A stretch of 43,480 nucleotides of DNA, taken from the NCBI RefSeq assembly GCF_945862485.1, contig NZ_CAMAYF010000017.1, positions 1 through 43,480 of the forward strand, given 5' to 3'. How positions within the stretch are numbered: position 1 is the first letter of the stretch; every line of letters begins with the position of its first letter. Below are positions 31,894 to 40,636 of the stretch, piece by piece. Position numbers and translations under genes: made by a program. Below the pieces are notes generated by a model that ran no database searches, was not told the DNA's origin, and saw nothing but the letters and a program-made list of their open reading frames with translations. The stretch comes from Sphingorhabdus sp. EL138 (GTDB lineage: Bacteria > Pseudomonadota > Alphaproteobacteria > Sphingomonadales > Sphingomonadaceae).

Positions 31894-34136
31894 TGACCGA
31901 TACCCCCATAGCCGATACTGCAGCCGAAGCCCCCTTGAAGCGCAAAGGCGTCAAACGCCGTTCTTTCCTGATTGGCGGTGTCGCCATCGTCGGCGCTGGC
32001 TTGTTCGGCATCTCTATTGCGGACAGCAACGCCGCCAAAGACGCCAAGGCCCGCATAACGGGCGAAGGCGAGCATAGTTTTGCGACTTGGCTGAAAATCA
32101 GCGAAGATGACGTCATCACCATTTATTCGCCGCACACCGACATTGGTCAGGGTTCAAATACGGGCCTTGCGCAAATGCTCGCCGAAGAATTGGATGCGGC
32201 ATGGGAGCAAGTGCGTATCGTCTCTGCGCCTGCCGAACCCTCCTTTGCCAATGTCGGCTTGGGTCGCGGATTTATGGCCGAAATGACGGGTCAGCCAGCG
32301 ATCATCAACGGTATTCCCCAATCCTTTTTGTCGTTCATCGCGCGGCAAATGAACCTTCAGATTACCGGTGGTTCAACCGCCTTGCGCTTTACGGGCCAAA
32401 TGACCTTTCAAAAGGTAGGCGCGGCAACGCGGCTGGCCTTGATGGAAACGGCAGCCAAGCGGCTAAATGTTCCCGTCGGCGAACTGACGACGCAGGACAG
32501 CCGGGTCATTCATGCAAAATCGAGCCAGTCTTTGCGGTATGGGGAGCTGGCGGCAGAAGCAGCGACCTTGTCGCTCGACAATGAACCCAAATTAAAAGAC
32601 CCCACACAATATCGCCTGATGCGGCAATCGATGCAGCGTCTCGATATTCCCTTTAAGGTTGATGGCAGCGTGCAATATGGCATGGATTTCGCCATTCCAA
32701 ACATGCGCGTCGCAACGATTCAAGCCGCACCCGTGCGCGGCGGAAAACTAACATCCGTCGACACCGCACCGGCCTTGGCCATCAAGGGCGTTGAGAAGGT
32801 CATCAAACTCGATGACGCTGTTGCCGTTGTGGCCAAGGGCTATTGGCCCGCAATTTCCGGCCTGCGCGCTTTGGCCCCCAGCTTTACCGACGGTGGCCAT
32901 GCAGGCATTTCCACCGCATCGATATTCGCCGCGCATGACGCGCTGTTTGCCAAAGGTGAGGCCGACGGTGAAGCGGGCGAAGGCGATGTACAAGCCGGCC
33001 TTGGCACCAAGCCCATAGAGGCGAAATATCAGGTGCCGTTCTTGCACCATGCGATGATGGAACCCTTTGCCCTCACCGCCCAATATAAGGATGGTAAGCT
33101 CGAGATTTGGGGCGGGATGCAGGACCCGTTGGCGACCAAGATGATGGCGGTCGAGGTTTCCGGCCTTGATGCCGATGACGTCACGTTCCACCCCATGATC
33201 ATCGGCGGCAGCTTTGGCCGCCGCTTGCCCATGTATATGGAAATTGTGGGCCAAGTGACCAAACTGGCCATGCAATTGCCTTATCCCGTCAAGCTGATTT
33301 GGAGCCGGGAGGAAGAAGTTGCGCAAGGCGCCTATCGTCCGCAAAGCTCCGCGGTGCTGACCGCATCGCTGACCGACAAGAAGCGCATAACCGCTTTCCG
33401 CAATGATTATGCCCAACCCGAAAGCGCGGAGAGCGAGACCGTATTTCCCTATATCTTGCCTGCCGTGTCACGGCGGCATTTTGGACATGTGTCGAACCAG
33501 CAAACGGGCGCGTGGCGCTCCGTCAACTCGACGCAGCAAGGCTTTTACAATGAAAGCTTCATGGACGAACTGGCACATGCCGCAGGCGAAGACCCCGTCA
33601 TTTTCCGCCGCAATCATTTAAAGGCGGATTCACGGCATTTGCGTGTTCTCGACGAAGTCGCGGCGCGCAGCGGATGGAACACCCCACTTCCGGCTGGACG
33701 CGGGCGCGGTGTCGCTTTGGTCGAAAGCTTCAAAACCATCGTCGCAATGGTTGTTGAGACCTCGGTTGGCGAAGACGGCATGCCAAAGGTGCACAAGGTC
33801 ACGACGGTTGTCGACGCAGGCAGCATCGTGAACCCCGACGCCGCCATGGCGCAGATTGAGGGCGGCACGATTATGGGCCTGTCCTCGGCCATTGGCGAAG
33901 CGATCACCTTGGAAAAAGGCAAGGTGCAGCAAAGCAACCTCAGCGATTATCCGTTGATGACCATGGCGCAGTCACCATTGGTGCAGGATATCCATTTCCT
34001 GAACAGCGGCGCGCCAATGGGCGGCATTGGTGAACCCGGCGTGCCACCTGCGGCTCCTGCCTTGGCCAATGCCTTGTTCGCGGCGACGGGCAAGCGCGTT
34101 CGCAATCTACCCATCATGACGCAGGCAAAGGGATAA
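31893..34136 (+). CDS. Molybdenum hydroxylase large subunit (IorB-like), Tat-exported
   Basis: The protein has 747 aa. A Tat signal near residues 21-35 (KRRSFLIGGVAIVGAGLFG) precedes the molybdopterin-binding subunit. Visible motifs are SPHTDIGQGSNTGLAQMLAEELD, GGSFGRRLPMYMEIVGQ, QTGAWRSVNSTQQGFYNESFMDELAH and the catalytic base Glu714 in GIGEPGVPP. It hydroxylates an N-heterocycle or aldehyde with water as oxygen source; electrons pass to the IorA-like subunit and on to a periplasmic acceptor. A signal on the large subunit only is normal, because the complex is exported folded. No cytochrome gene follows, so the electron acceptor is not encoded next to it. Confidence 0.9.
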   Translation: MTDTPIADTAAEAPLKRKGVKRRSFLIGGVAIVGAGLFGISIADSNAAKDAKARITGEGEHSFATWLKISEDDVITIYSPHTDIGQGSNTGLAQMLAEELDAAWEQVRIVSAPAEPSFANVGLGRGFMAEMTGQPAIINGIPQSFLSFIARQMNLQITGGSTALRFTGQMTFQKVGAATRLALMETAAKRLNVPVGELTTQDSRVIHAKSSQSLRYGELAAEAATLSLDNEPKLKDPTQYRLMRQSMQRLDIPFKVDGSVQYGMDFAIPNMRVATIQAAPVRGGKLTSVDTAPALAIKGVEKVIKLDDAVAVVAKGYWPAISGLRALAPSFTDGGHAGISTASIFAAHDALFAKGEADGEAGEGDVQAGLGTKPIEAKYQVPFLHHAMMEPFALTAQYKDGKLEIWGGMQDPLATKMMAVEVSGLDADDVTFHPMIIGGSFGRRLPMYMEIVGQVTKLAMQLPYPVKLIWSREEEVAQGAYRPQSSAVLTASLTDKKRITAFRNDYAQPESAESETVFPYILPAVSRRHFGHVSNQQTGAWRSVNSTQQGFYNESFMDELAHAAGEDPVIFRRNHLKADSRHLRVLDEVAARSGWNTPLPAGRGRGVALVESFKTIVAMVVETSVGEDGMPKVHKVTTVVDAGSIVNPDAAMAQIEGGTIMGLSSAIGEAITLEKGKVQQSNLSDYPLMTMAQSPLVQDIHFLNSGAPMGGIGEPGVPPAAPALANALFAATGKRVRNLPIMTQAKG

Positions 34137-34138
34137 TT

Positions 34139-34735
34139 TTGCCGGACGCAAAGCTGCTTAAGCCCACAGACAATCTGGAGATTGCCGAGACTTTGGCGCG
34201 CGCGTTCCAGAATGAGTCCGGTTGGAGCTATGTCATCCCCGACCCCAAATTGCGCGCACGGCGGCTGACGGGTGCATTCCATTTGTTCCTGCGCGACGAA
34301 CATCGCAAAGGCGCCGTGTTCGGCACGGACGGCATAGAAGCGGTTACCTTATGGCGCGGCCCCGGCCAAGCGCGCGATACCCTATTCGACACCGCGCGGC
34401 TGTTCATTCCCTTTGTGCAGCAATTGCGCTTCTCGATTTTGCGCGGGCTTGAAATATCCAATTTGATCGAAAAGCATTTGCCGCAGGAACCTGTCTGGTA
34501 TTTGCATTTTGCCGGTTGCGACCCCGATTTTCAGGGCAAGGGATTTGGCGGCGCGGCAATTCGCGCAGGTTTAGACCGCGTCGATCAAGATGGCCTACCC
34601 GCCTATCTGGAAACCGCCGACGAACATAATATCCCTTTGTACCAAAGCTTTGGCTTTGCCATCAAACATAGCTGGCAAGTCCCCGAAGGCCCCCAATTTT
34701 GGGGCATGCAACGCCCCGGCAAAACACGGCACTAA
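34139..34735 (+). CDS. GNAT-family N-acetyltransferase
   Basis: The protein has 198 aa. The acetyl-CoA loop is visible as HFAGCDPDFQGKGFGGAAIRAGLDR (Q-x-x-G-x-G/A type), followed by LETADEHNIPLYQSFGFAIKH, the fourth-motif pattern of GNAT enzymes. The substrate is unknown. The frame begins with a TTG 2 nt after the IorB-like stop with only GGATAA as a possible ribosome binding site, so translation may rely on coupling. Its place at the end of the hydroxylase operon may be accidental. Confidence 0.8.
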   Translation: MPDAKLLKPTDNLEIAETLARAFQNESGWSYVIPDPKLRARRLTGAFHLFLRDEHRKGAVFGTDGIEAVTLWRGPGQARDTLFDTARLFIPFVQQLRFSILRGLEISNLIEKHLPQEPVWYLHFAGCDPDFQGKGFGGAAIRAGLDRVDQDGLPAYLETADEHNIPLYQSFGFAIKHSWQVPEGPQFWGMQRPGKTRH

Positions 34736-34796
34736 GCGCATCATCGCGCCGCCCCTTGCTCTCGAACCAAAACCCGCCTAACCCCGCATTACGCAC

Positions 34797-34960
34797 CAGG
34801 TCTGCGCGAGAGCGTGGATAATAGGGAAGCCGGCGGAAATCCGGCGCTGTTCCCGCAACTGTAACCGGCGAGCTTTTGCTCCATATGCCACTGGAAAAAC
34901 GGGTGACCGTGAAACTGGGAAGGCGGAGCAAGCGCATTGACCCGGAAGCCAGGAGACCTG
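34797..34960 (+). promoter_or_regulatory. Cobalamin (AdoCbl-type) riboswitch
   Basis: The outer stem CAGGTCT (34797-34803) pairs with AGACCTG (34954-34960). Inside are the conserved blocks of the B12 element: GGGAAGCCGGCGGAAATCCGG, CGCTGTTCCCGCAACTGTAACCGG, GCCACTGG (34887-34894) and GGAAGCCAGGAGACCTGCC. It lies about 100 nt ahead of the btuB start. Just after it, GATTGCG (34964-34970) can pair with CGCAATC (35000-35006). No U-tract follows, so control of translation start is more likely than termination. High cobalamin should shut down the downstream uptake operon. Confidence 0.93.
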
Positions 34961-35063
34961 CCTGATTGCGGTTTGTCCTTTGTGCTTGCGGGACACTGGC
35001 GCAATCGGGGTTTGCCTCCGCGTGACGACATACTGTTGAACGTCATGCGAAGGAGAATGATCC

Positions 35064-36911
35064 ATGACCCTGTTAAAGACGACGGCAGCCGCGCTTGCGA
35101 TGCTGCCCTTCACGGCCTTTGCGCAAACGGCAGAGGGTGACATTGTTGTCACCGCCAGCGGCTTTGCCCAGCCGCGATCCGAAACCGGACAAGCCATCGA
35201 CATTGTTGACCGCGACCGGTTGGAACAATTGCAAAGCCCCACCATTGCCGATGCCCTGCAAACCTTGCCAGGCGTCAGCATCGCCACGCGCGGCGGCCTT
35301 GGCGGGCAGAGCAGCGCCTTCATTCGCGGCGGCAGCAGCGCGCAAACCTTAGTGTTGATCGACGGCGTGCGGATCAACGACCTCACCAGCCCCAATGGCG
35401 CGTTCGACTTCGGCGCATTGATGACAGGCAATATTGGCCGCGTAGAAATCTTGCGTGGGCCGAACGCGATCATCTGGGGCAGCCAAGCCATTGGCGGCGT
35501 CGTAAATGTCCAATCCATCGCGCCCGTGACCGGTTTTGAAGGCCGCATGGGGACGGAATATGGGGCTTATGACACCAAACGACTAAACGCCAATATTGCG
35601 GGCAGCAGTGGCGTATTGGAAGGCAGCGTCGGCGGCTCTTTTGTAAACAGCGACGGCATTTCCGCGCTCGCGGGTGGCAGCGAACGCGATGGCTATGACA
35701 ATCTGACGGGCAATGCGCGGTTAAAGGTCAATCTCAGCGACAGCGTGCGCTTTGATTTTCGTAGCTATTACAACCGCGCTACGGTCGAATATGACTCAGC
35801 CTTTGGCGTTGGGGCCAATGGCTTGCCCGTGTCGCGCAACCGCCAGTTCGTTGGCTATGTCGGCGCGCAGTTCGACCTGCTCAATGGCCGCCTGCAAAAC
35901 CGGATCGCCTACACCCGCACCGACATAAAGCGGGTGGGTACGGATCCAGTTGTGTTTAGCTTCAACAATTTCAACGTGCGCGGCGCAATTGACCGCGCCG
36001 AATATCATGCGGCGTTTGACCTGAACGATGCGCTGACTTTCGTCGCTGGCGCAGAATATGAACGCAGCTTCGCCAGCACCTCGTTTGAGGGCGCTGCGCC
36101 CGATATCGCCCGCAACACAGTAAGCAGCGGCTTTGGCCAAGTCATCATGCGTCCCGTCCCCGGCCTGACATTAACCGCTGGTATGCGGCATGATGCTTAT
36201 GATGATTATGGCGGGCAAACAAGCTTTGGCGGTAATGCGGCCTTCACCCCCAATGACGGGCGGACGACGTTCCGCGCAACTTATGGCGAAGGGTTTCGCG
36301 CGCCTACCCTCACCGAAGGGCAACCGCCTTATGGCAATCCGGACCTTAAGCCCGAAACCGCGCGCAATTTCGATCTGGGCGTTGAACATCAATTTCTGGG
36401 CAACAAGGCGCAAATCTTCGCGACCTATTTCAACCGCCGCAGCAATGACCTGATTGCCTTTTCATCGGTCACGGGCCAATCGGAAAATATCGACAAGGTG
36501 ACCGCTAAAGGGCTTGAGGCGGGTGTGAGCCTCACCCCCATCGACACTCTGAATATCGAAGCAAGCTACACATTAGTGGACGCTATCAACCGCACGGCGG
36601 GCGCCAATTTCGGCAAACGGCAAACATTGCGCCCGCAACATAGTGCCAGCCTGACCGCCGATTGGCAGACGCCGTTCGGCCTGTCCGTCGGCAGCAGCTT
36701 GCTGGTAATCGGCGACAGCTTCAACAATGCCGCGAACACTGTGCGTATCAACGGCTATGCGTTGATCGGCCTCCGGCTGTCGATGCCGCTGACCGACATG
36801 CTGGAGGTGTATAGCCGCGTCGATAATGTGCTGAAGGCAGATTACACTGTCGTCACCGGATATAACAGCTTTGGCCGCAACGCGACGATCGGCGTGCGGG
36901 CCAAATTCTGA
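35064..36911 (+). CDS. btuB: Vitamin B12 TonB-dependent receptor BtuB
   Basis: The protein has 615 aa, the usual BtuB size. Signal peptide (MTLLKTTAAALAMLPFTAFA) and TonB box region (EGDIVVTASGF) are followed by the plug (LPGVSIATRGG, FIRGGSSAQTLVLIDGVRIND, GRVEILRGPNAIIWGSQAIGGVVNV). A 22-strand barrel follows, ending in GVRAKF. It imports cobalamin and related corrinoids across the outer membrane using TonB energy. AAGGAG precedes the ATG. It is the first gene after the cobalamin riboswitch, and its stop overlaps the btuF start (TGATG). Confidence 0.93.
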   Translation: MTLLKTTAAALAMLPFTAFAQTAEGDIVVTASGFAQPRSETGQAIDIVDRDRLEQLQSPTIADALQTLPGVSIATRGGLGGQSSAFIRGGSSAQTLVLIDGVRINDLTSPNGAFDFGALMTGNIGRVEILRGPNAIIWGSQAIGGVVNVQSIAPVTGFEGRMGTEYGAYDTKRLNANIAGSSGVLEGSVGGSFVNSDGISALAGGSERDGYDNLTGNARLKVNLSDSVRFDFRSYYNRATVEYDSAFGVGANGLPVSRNRQFVGYVGAQFDLLNGRLQNRIAYTRTDIKRVGTDPVVFSFNNFNVRGAIDRAEYHAAFDLNDALTFVAGAEYERSFASTSFEGAAPDIARNTVSSGFGQVIMRPVPGLTLTAGMRHDAYDDYGGQTSFGGNAAFTPNDGRTTFRATYGEGFRAPTLTEGQPPYGNPDLKPETARNFDLGVEHQFLGNKAQIFATYFNRRSNDLIAFSSVTGQSENIDKVTAKGLEAGVSLTPIDTLNIEASYTLVDAINRTAGANFGKRQTLRPQHSASLTADWQTPFGLSVGSSLLVIGDSFNNAANTVRINGYALIGLRLSMPLTDMLEVYSRVDNVLKADYTVVTGYNSFGRNATIGVRAKF

Positions 36912-37747
36912 TGCGCTTTGGCAGGTGCCTCCTTGCGGCTTTTGCCTTGGCGGGATGCGGCAGCCCGCCCGCTATCAGGGCAAATGGCGTCGTGTCCAAC
37001 AATCCGTGCATTGACTCTGTGCTCGCTGAAATTGCCTTGCCCGGCCAAGTCACGGCGGTCAGCATCTATTCGCATCATCCCAATAGCGCGTCCGCTCCTG
37101 TGGCATGGGCGCGGCAATTGCCCGCCATTGGCATCAGCGCAGAGGAATTATTGTTGGCGCGGCCCAAAATCGTACTCACCGGAAATCTGGCCAGCGGGGG
37201 CACCAACGCGGTGCTCGCGCGCGCGGGCATAAAAACGGTGGCTTTGGGGGTCGCGCCCACGATTGCGGACGACATGCAACAGATCCGGACGATCGCGGCC
37301 GTACTCGACAGGGTAAATGCCGGAGAAGCCCTGATTTCCGACATTCAGGAATCTCTACCCAACACCCCTTTTTCCGGACCATCTGTATCGGCGATTATCT
37401 GGCAAAATGGCGGATTTGTCGCGGGTAAAGGCACGTTGCAGGACGAATTACTGGCGCGCCACGGCTTTCGCAACGCCAGCGCACAATATGGCCTATCTTC
37501 ATGGGGGATATTGCCGTTAGAAACCCTGATGCGTAACCCGCCAGTGGTCATCTTCATGCCCACCCATCCGCACGGTTCCGATGCCCGTGAAATGACCGCA
37601 CGGCAAAAGCTGCTGGCCCATTTGGGCGACCGCACGCGGATTGTCGATTTCCCCGACAGGCTTTTATTCTGCGGCGGTCAGACGATCATAAAAGTATCGG
37701 CGATCTTGTCCAAGACACGCGCTACTTTCCGTCAGGATATGCCATGA
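36911..37747 (+). CDS. btuF: Cobalamin ABC transporter substrate-binding protein BtuF, lipoprotein form
   Basis: The protein has 278 aa and is a periplasmic class III binding protein (SYYSHHP region, WARQLPAIGISAEELLLARPKIVLTGN, TVALGVAPTIADDMQQIRTIAAVL). It binds cobalamin and hands it to BtuCD. The N-terminus MRFGRCLLAAFALAGC has a lipobox with Cys16, so this version is probably membrane-anchored, unlike soluble E. coli BtuF. Assignment is secured by its place between btuB and btuC with 1-nt and 4-nt overlaps, under the riboswitch. Confidence 0.88.
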   Translation: MRFGRCLLAAFALAGCGSPPAIRANGVVSNNPCIDSVLAEIALPGQVTAVSIYSHHPNSASAPVAWARQLPAIGISAEELLLARPKIVLTGNLASGGTNAVLARAGIKTVALGVAPTIADDMQQIRTIAAVLDRVNAGEALISDIQESLPNTPFSGPSVSAIIWQNGGFVAGKGTLQDELLARHGFRNASAQYGLSSWGILPLETLMRNPPVVIFMPTHPHGSDAREMTARQKLLAHLGDRTRIVDFPDRLLFCGGQTIIKVSAILSKTRATFRQDMP

Positions 37748-38709
37748 ATGAGCGCGCCTTAACATCGCTCCTCCTGCTCCTCACGCTCGCTGCGTTCCTG
37801 CTGTCGCTGATGGCGGGGAAGGTCTGGATTTGGCCGACCTCTTGGGCGGCGGACACTGCCGATGGCTGGATTTTCCTCGAACTGCGCCTGCCCCGCGCGC
37901 TCCTTGGCCTTTGCATTGGCGCGGTGCTCGGGCTTTCGGGCGCGGTCCTACAGGGCTATCTGCGCAACCCGCTGGCCGACCCGACGGTACTGGGCGTGTC
38001 AGCCAGCGCGGCATTTGGCGGTGTCGTTGCGATTTACTTCGGGCTCAACCTGCTGCCCTTCGGCTTATTTGCCTGCGCGATGTTAGGTGCAGGTTCTAGC
38101 ATATTGTTATTGCTGGTAATTTCACGAAATGGCGGTCCAATTGGCTTTATCTTAGGCGGCATGGTGCTGTCGACATTGGCGGGTGCGCTGACCGCCTTTG
38201 TCATCAGCATCGCGCCGAACCCCTTCGCCGCGAGCGAGATTATCAACTGGCTGATGGGCGCGCTCACCGATCGGTTGATGGTCGATGTTGCGACAGCTTT
38301 GCCCTTCATGGCGCTGGGTGTCGCTTTATTGCTCTCCACCGGCCGCGCGCTGGATGCGCTGACCTTGGGCGAAAATGGCGCAAAAAGCCTTGGTATCAAC
38401 CTGTTCCGGCTGCAGTGGATTATCGTACTGGGCGTTGGACTTGCCGTCGGCGCCTCGGTCGCGGTGTCGGGTGTGGTTGGCTTTGTTGGTCTGATTGTCC
38501 CGCACCTCATCCGCGCCATATATGGGGAGCAGCCATCGCAAATATTGCTGCCCTCGGCCTTGGGCGGCGCGATACTGACGCTGACCGCCGATAGCCTACT
38601 CCGGTTGCTCCCCGGCCCCAGCGAAGTGCGGCTGGGCATAGCCATGGCCGTGCTGGGCGCGCCGTTTTTCCTTTTGCTGTTGCTGCGCTATCGAAGGGGT
38701 AACGCATGA
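37744..38709 (+). CDS. btuC: Cobalamin ABC transporter permease BtuC
   Basis: The protein has 321 aa and is a FecCD-type permease with about ten helices. Recognisable pieces are LRLPRALLGLCIGAVLGLSGAVLQGYLRNPLADPTVLGVSASAAFG, DALTLGENGAKSLGI, and VVGFVGLIVPHLIRAIYGEQP (coupling-helix region). It forms the inner-membrane channel with BtuD. Its ATG overlaps the btuF stop by 4 nt and its stop overlaps the btuD start by 4 nt. Confidence 0.92.
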   Translation: MNERALTSLLLLLTLAAFLLSLMAGKVWIWPTSWAADTADGWIFLELRLPRALLGLCIGAVLGLSGAVLQGYLRNPLADPTVLGVSASAAFGGVVAIYFGLNLLPFGLFACAMLGAGSSILLLLVISRNGGPIGFILGGMVLSTLAGALTAFVISIAPNPFAASEIINWLMGALTDRLMVDVATALPFMALGVALLLSTGRALDALTLGENGAKSLGINLFRLQWIIVLGVGLAVGASVAVSGVVGFVGLIVPHLIRAIYGEQPSQILLPSALGGAILTLTADSLLRLLPGPSEVRLGIAMAVLGAPFFLLLLLRYRRGNA

Positions 38710-39482
38710 CCCTGACCGTCCGAAATCTTGGTTTTGCTTATGGGCAAAAGCGCATATTGGACGCGATTGACGCGACATTTGAGGCCGGAAAGCTCACCGT
38801 CATTCTTGGCCCCAATGGCGCTGGTAAATCCACCTTGCTCGCCTGCCTTGCGGGCCTTTTGAAACCGTGCAGCGGGACCGCCAGCCTTGATGATGCAAAC
38901 ATCACCCGCATGGCCCCAACCACCCGCGCCCGTCACATTGGCCTTTTGCCGCAAGGCGCAGAAACGCATTGGGCGGTCACATCAGAGGCTTTGGTTGCGC
39001 TTGGCCGCATTCCCCATATGCGCGGTGCGGGCCTATCGGCAGACGACCGCAGAGCCATAGCCGCAGCAATGTCCGCGACCGCCACCGAAAGCTTCGCAAA
39101 TCGTCCAGTCACTCAGCTATCCGGCGGCGAACGCGCCCGTGTTCTGCTGGCGCGTGTGCTGGCGGGCGAACCCGATTGGATATTGGCGGACGAACCGCTC
39201 GCAAACCTAGATCCGGGCTTTCAGCTCGACATTCTGGCTTTGCTCCGGCGGCAGGCGGCAGCCGGAAAAGGTGTCGTCGCGGTGCTGCATGATTTGCAAT
39301 ATGCGGTGCGCTTTGCCGACCATGTATTGTTGCTGCATGACGGTAAGCTGTTTGCGCAAGGCAGCGTCGAAGACGTCATCACGCCGACCAATCTGGCGCA
39401 TGTTTACGGGATTGACGCGAATCTCTTCAGGGACGAGGAAGGGACTGTCCAATTATGCATCAAAGGCAAGGTCAGATCATGA
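38706..39482 (+). CDS. btuD: Cobalamin ABC transporter ATPase BtuD
   Basis: The protein has 258 aa. Walker A is GPNGAGKST (residues 35-43), the Q-loop region is GLLPQGAE, the ABC signature LSGGERARVLLAR is near residue 138, Walker B is WILADEPLANLDP near 158, and the H-loop is VVAVLHDLQYA. It powers BtuC2D2. The cluster order btuFCD with tight overlaps makes cobalamin specificity secure. Its stop overlaps the ATG of the following PhoD-like gene by 4 nt, so that gene is in the same B12-controlled operon. Confidence 0.92.
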   Translation: MTLTVRNLGFAYGQKRILDAIDATFEAGKLTVILGPNGAGKSTLLACLAGLLKPCSGTASLDDANITRMAPTTRARHIGLLPQGAETHWAVTSEALVALGRIPHMRGAGLSADDRRAIAAAMSATATESFANRPVTQLSGGERARVLLARVLAGEPDWILADEPLANLDPGFQLDILALLRRQAAAGKGVVAVLHDLQYAVRFADHVLLLHDGKLFAQGSVEDVITPTNLAHVYGIDANLFRDEEGTVQLCIKGKVRS

Positions 39483-40636
39483 AATATGCCCTCCCATTTA
39501 TCGCGCTCTTGCTCTCCGGTTGCGCGATCAATGTCACGTCGACATCCAATATGACCCCCATTGCCCCACAGAGCGCGCAGGAGGCGCTTCGGCCTTATTA
39601 CGCGACCCTTGACACCAAATTGCCTAAAGCGGCTCCAAACCCCGCTCTGGCCGAAGATACGGTGATCACGCGCTTTGCCTTTGGTAGTTGCCTGAACGAA
39701 AACCGCGACATGAAAATCTGGGATGTCATCGCCGCACAGAATCCGCAGGCTTTCTTATTGATTGGTGACAATGTCTATGGCGACACAAGGCCCACCAATG
39801 GCGCCGATATCCCGACGCTGGCGGCAAGCTATAAAAAGCTGAACAGCCGCTTAGAATTTGACCGGTTCCGCCGCAGCGTGCCAATGATGACGGCATGGGA
39901 TGATCATGATTATGGCGCCAATGACGCCGGCGGCGCTTTTGCCTTTAAGGAATGGGCGGAGAAAGCCTATGAAACCTACTGGGGTTCCTCCGACGAAGTA
40001 AAGTCGCGTCCCGGCGTGTATGAAAGCCGCATCGTCGGACCAAAGGGCAAACGCGTGCAATTCATCATGCTCGATGGCCGCTTTTTCCGTTCCGACCTTG
40101 CAACCATGCCCTATCGCGACCCCGGCCCAACGCTGGGTTGGTATATTCCCAATATGGACCCCAAAGCGACGATATTGGGCCAATCGCAATGGGATTGGTT
40201 GGCACAGGAACTCGAAAAACCAGCCGATGTCCGCTTCATCATTTCATCAACACAAGTCATCACCGATGCGCATAATTTTGAAGGCTGGACCAATTTTCCC
40301 AAGGAACGCGAACGGCTTTATGCGTTGCTCGGCCAGAAGGGCGTGAACAACGCCATTTTCCTGACCGGTGACCGGCATAGCGGTGGTTTCTACAAAACCA
40401 ATGCCCCTGGCCTGTCCAAGCCATTATGGGATTTTACATCCAGCTCGCTCAATTTTGCCTTTGGCAAAGGTGATGGCAGTGAACGTGAACCCGACCCGCG
40501 CCGAACAGGCGGGTTCTGGGGCATCCCCAACTTTGGGCAGATCGATATTGATTGGGCGACAAAAAAGGTGACGATGACGCTGCGCAAGGACGATGGCAGC
40601 GTGATTGAAACGCAGGTCACTAACGCGGTTGATTGA
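39479..40636 (+). CDS. PhoD-like metallophosphatase lipoprotein in the B12 operon
   Basis: The protein has 385 aa. Lipoprotein signal MKYALPFIALLLSGC (Cys15). The PhoD-like metallophosphatase domain has FAFGSCLNENRDMKIWDVI, FLLIGDNVYGDT, MMTAWDDHDYGANDAGG, FIISSTQVI and FLTGDRHSGGFY, i.e. the metal ligands of the family. It is shorter than the Tat-type PhoD at 20343 and lacks its fibronectin-like domain. It would cleave phosphate esters at the periplasmic or outer-membrane face. The start 39479 overlaps the btuD stop (ATGA) and gives the lipobox; an earlier ATG at 39455 would spoil the signal peptide. Expression should follow the cobalamin riboswitch. A role in corrinoid processing is an inference. 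Confidence 0.88.
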   Translation: MKYALPFIALLLSGCAINVTSTSNMTPIAPQSAQEALRPYYATLDTKLPKAAPNPALAEDTVITRFAFGSCLNENRDMKIWDVIAAQNPQAFLLIGDNVYGDTRPTNGADIPTLAASYKKLNSRLEFDRFRRSVPMMTAWDDHDYGANDAGGAFAFKEWAEKAYETYWGSSDEVKSRPGVYESRIVGPKGKRVQFIMLDGRFFRSDLATMPYRDPGPTLGWYIPNMDPKATILGQSQWDWLAQELEKPADVRFIISSTQVITDAHNFEGWTNFPKERERLYALLGQKGVNNAIFLTGDRHSGGFYKTNAPGLSKPLWDFTSSSLNFAFGKGDGSEREPDPRRTGGFWGIPNFGQIDIDWATKKVTMTLRKDDGSVIETQVTNAVD

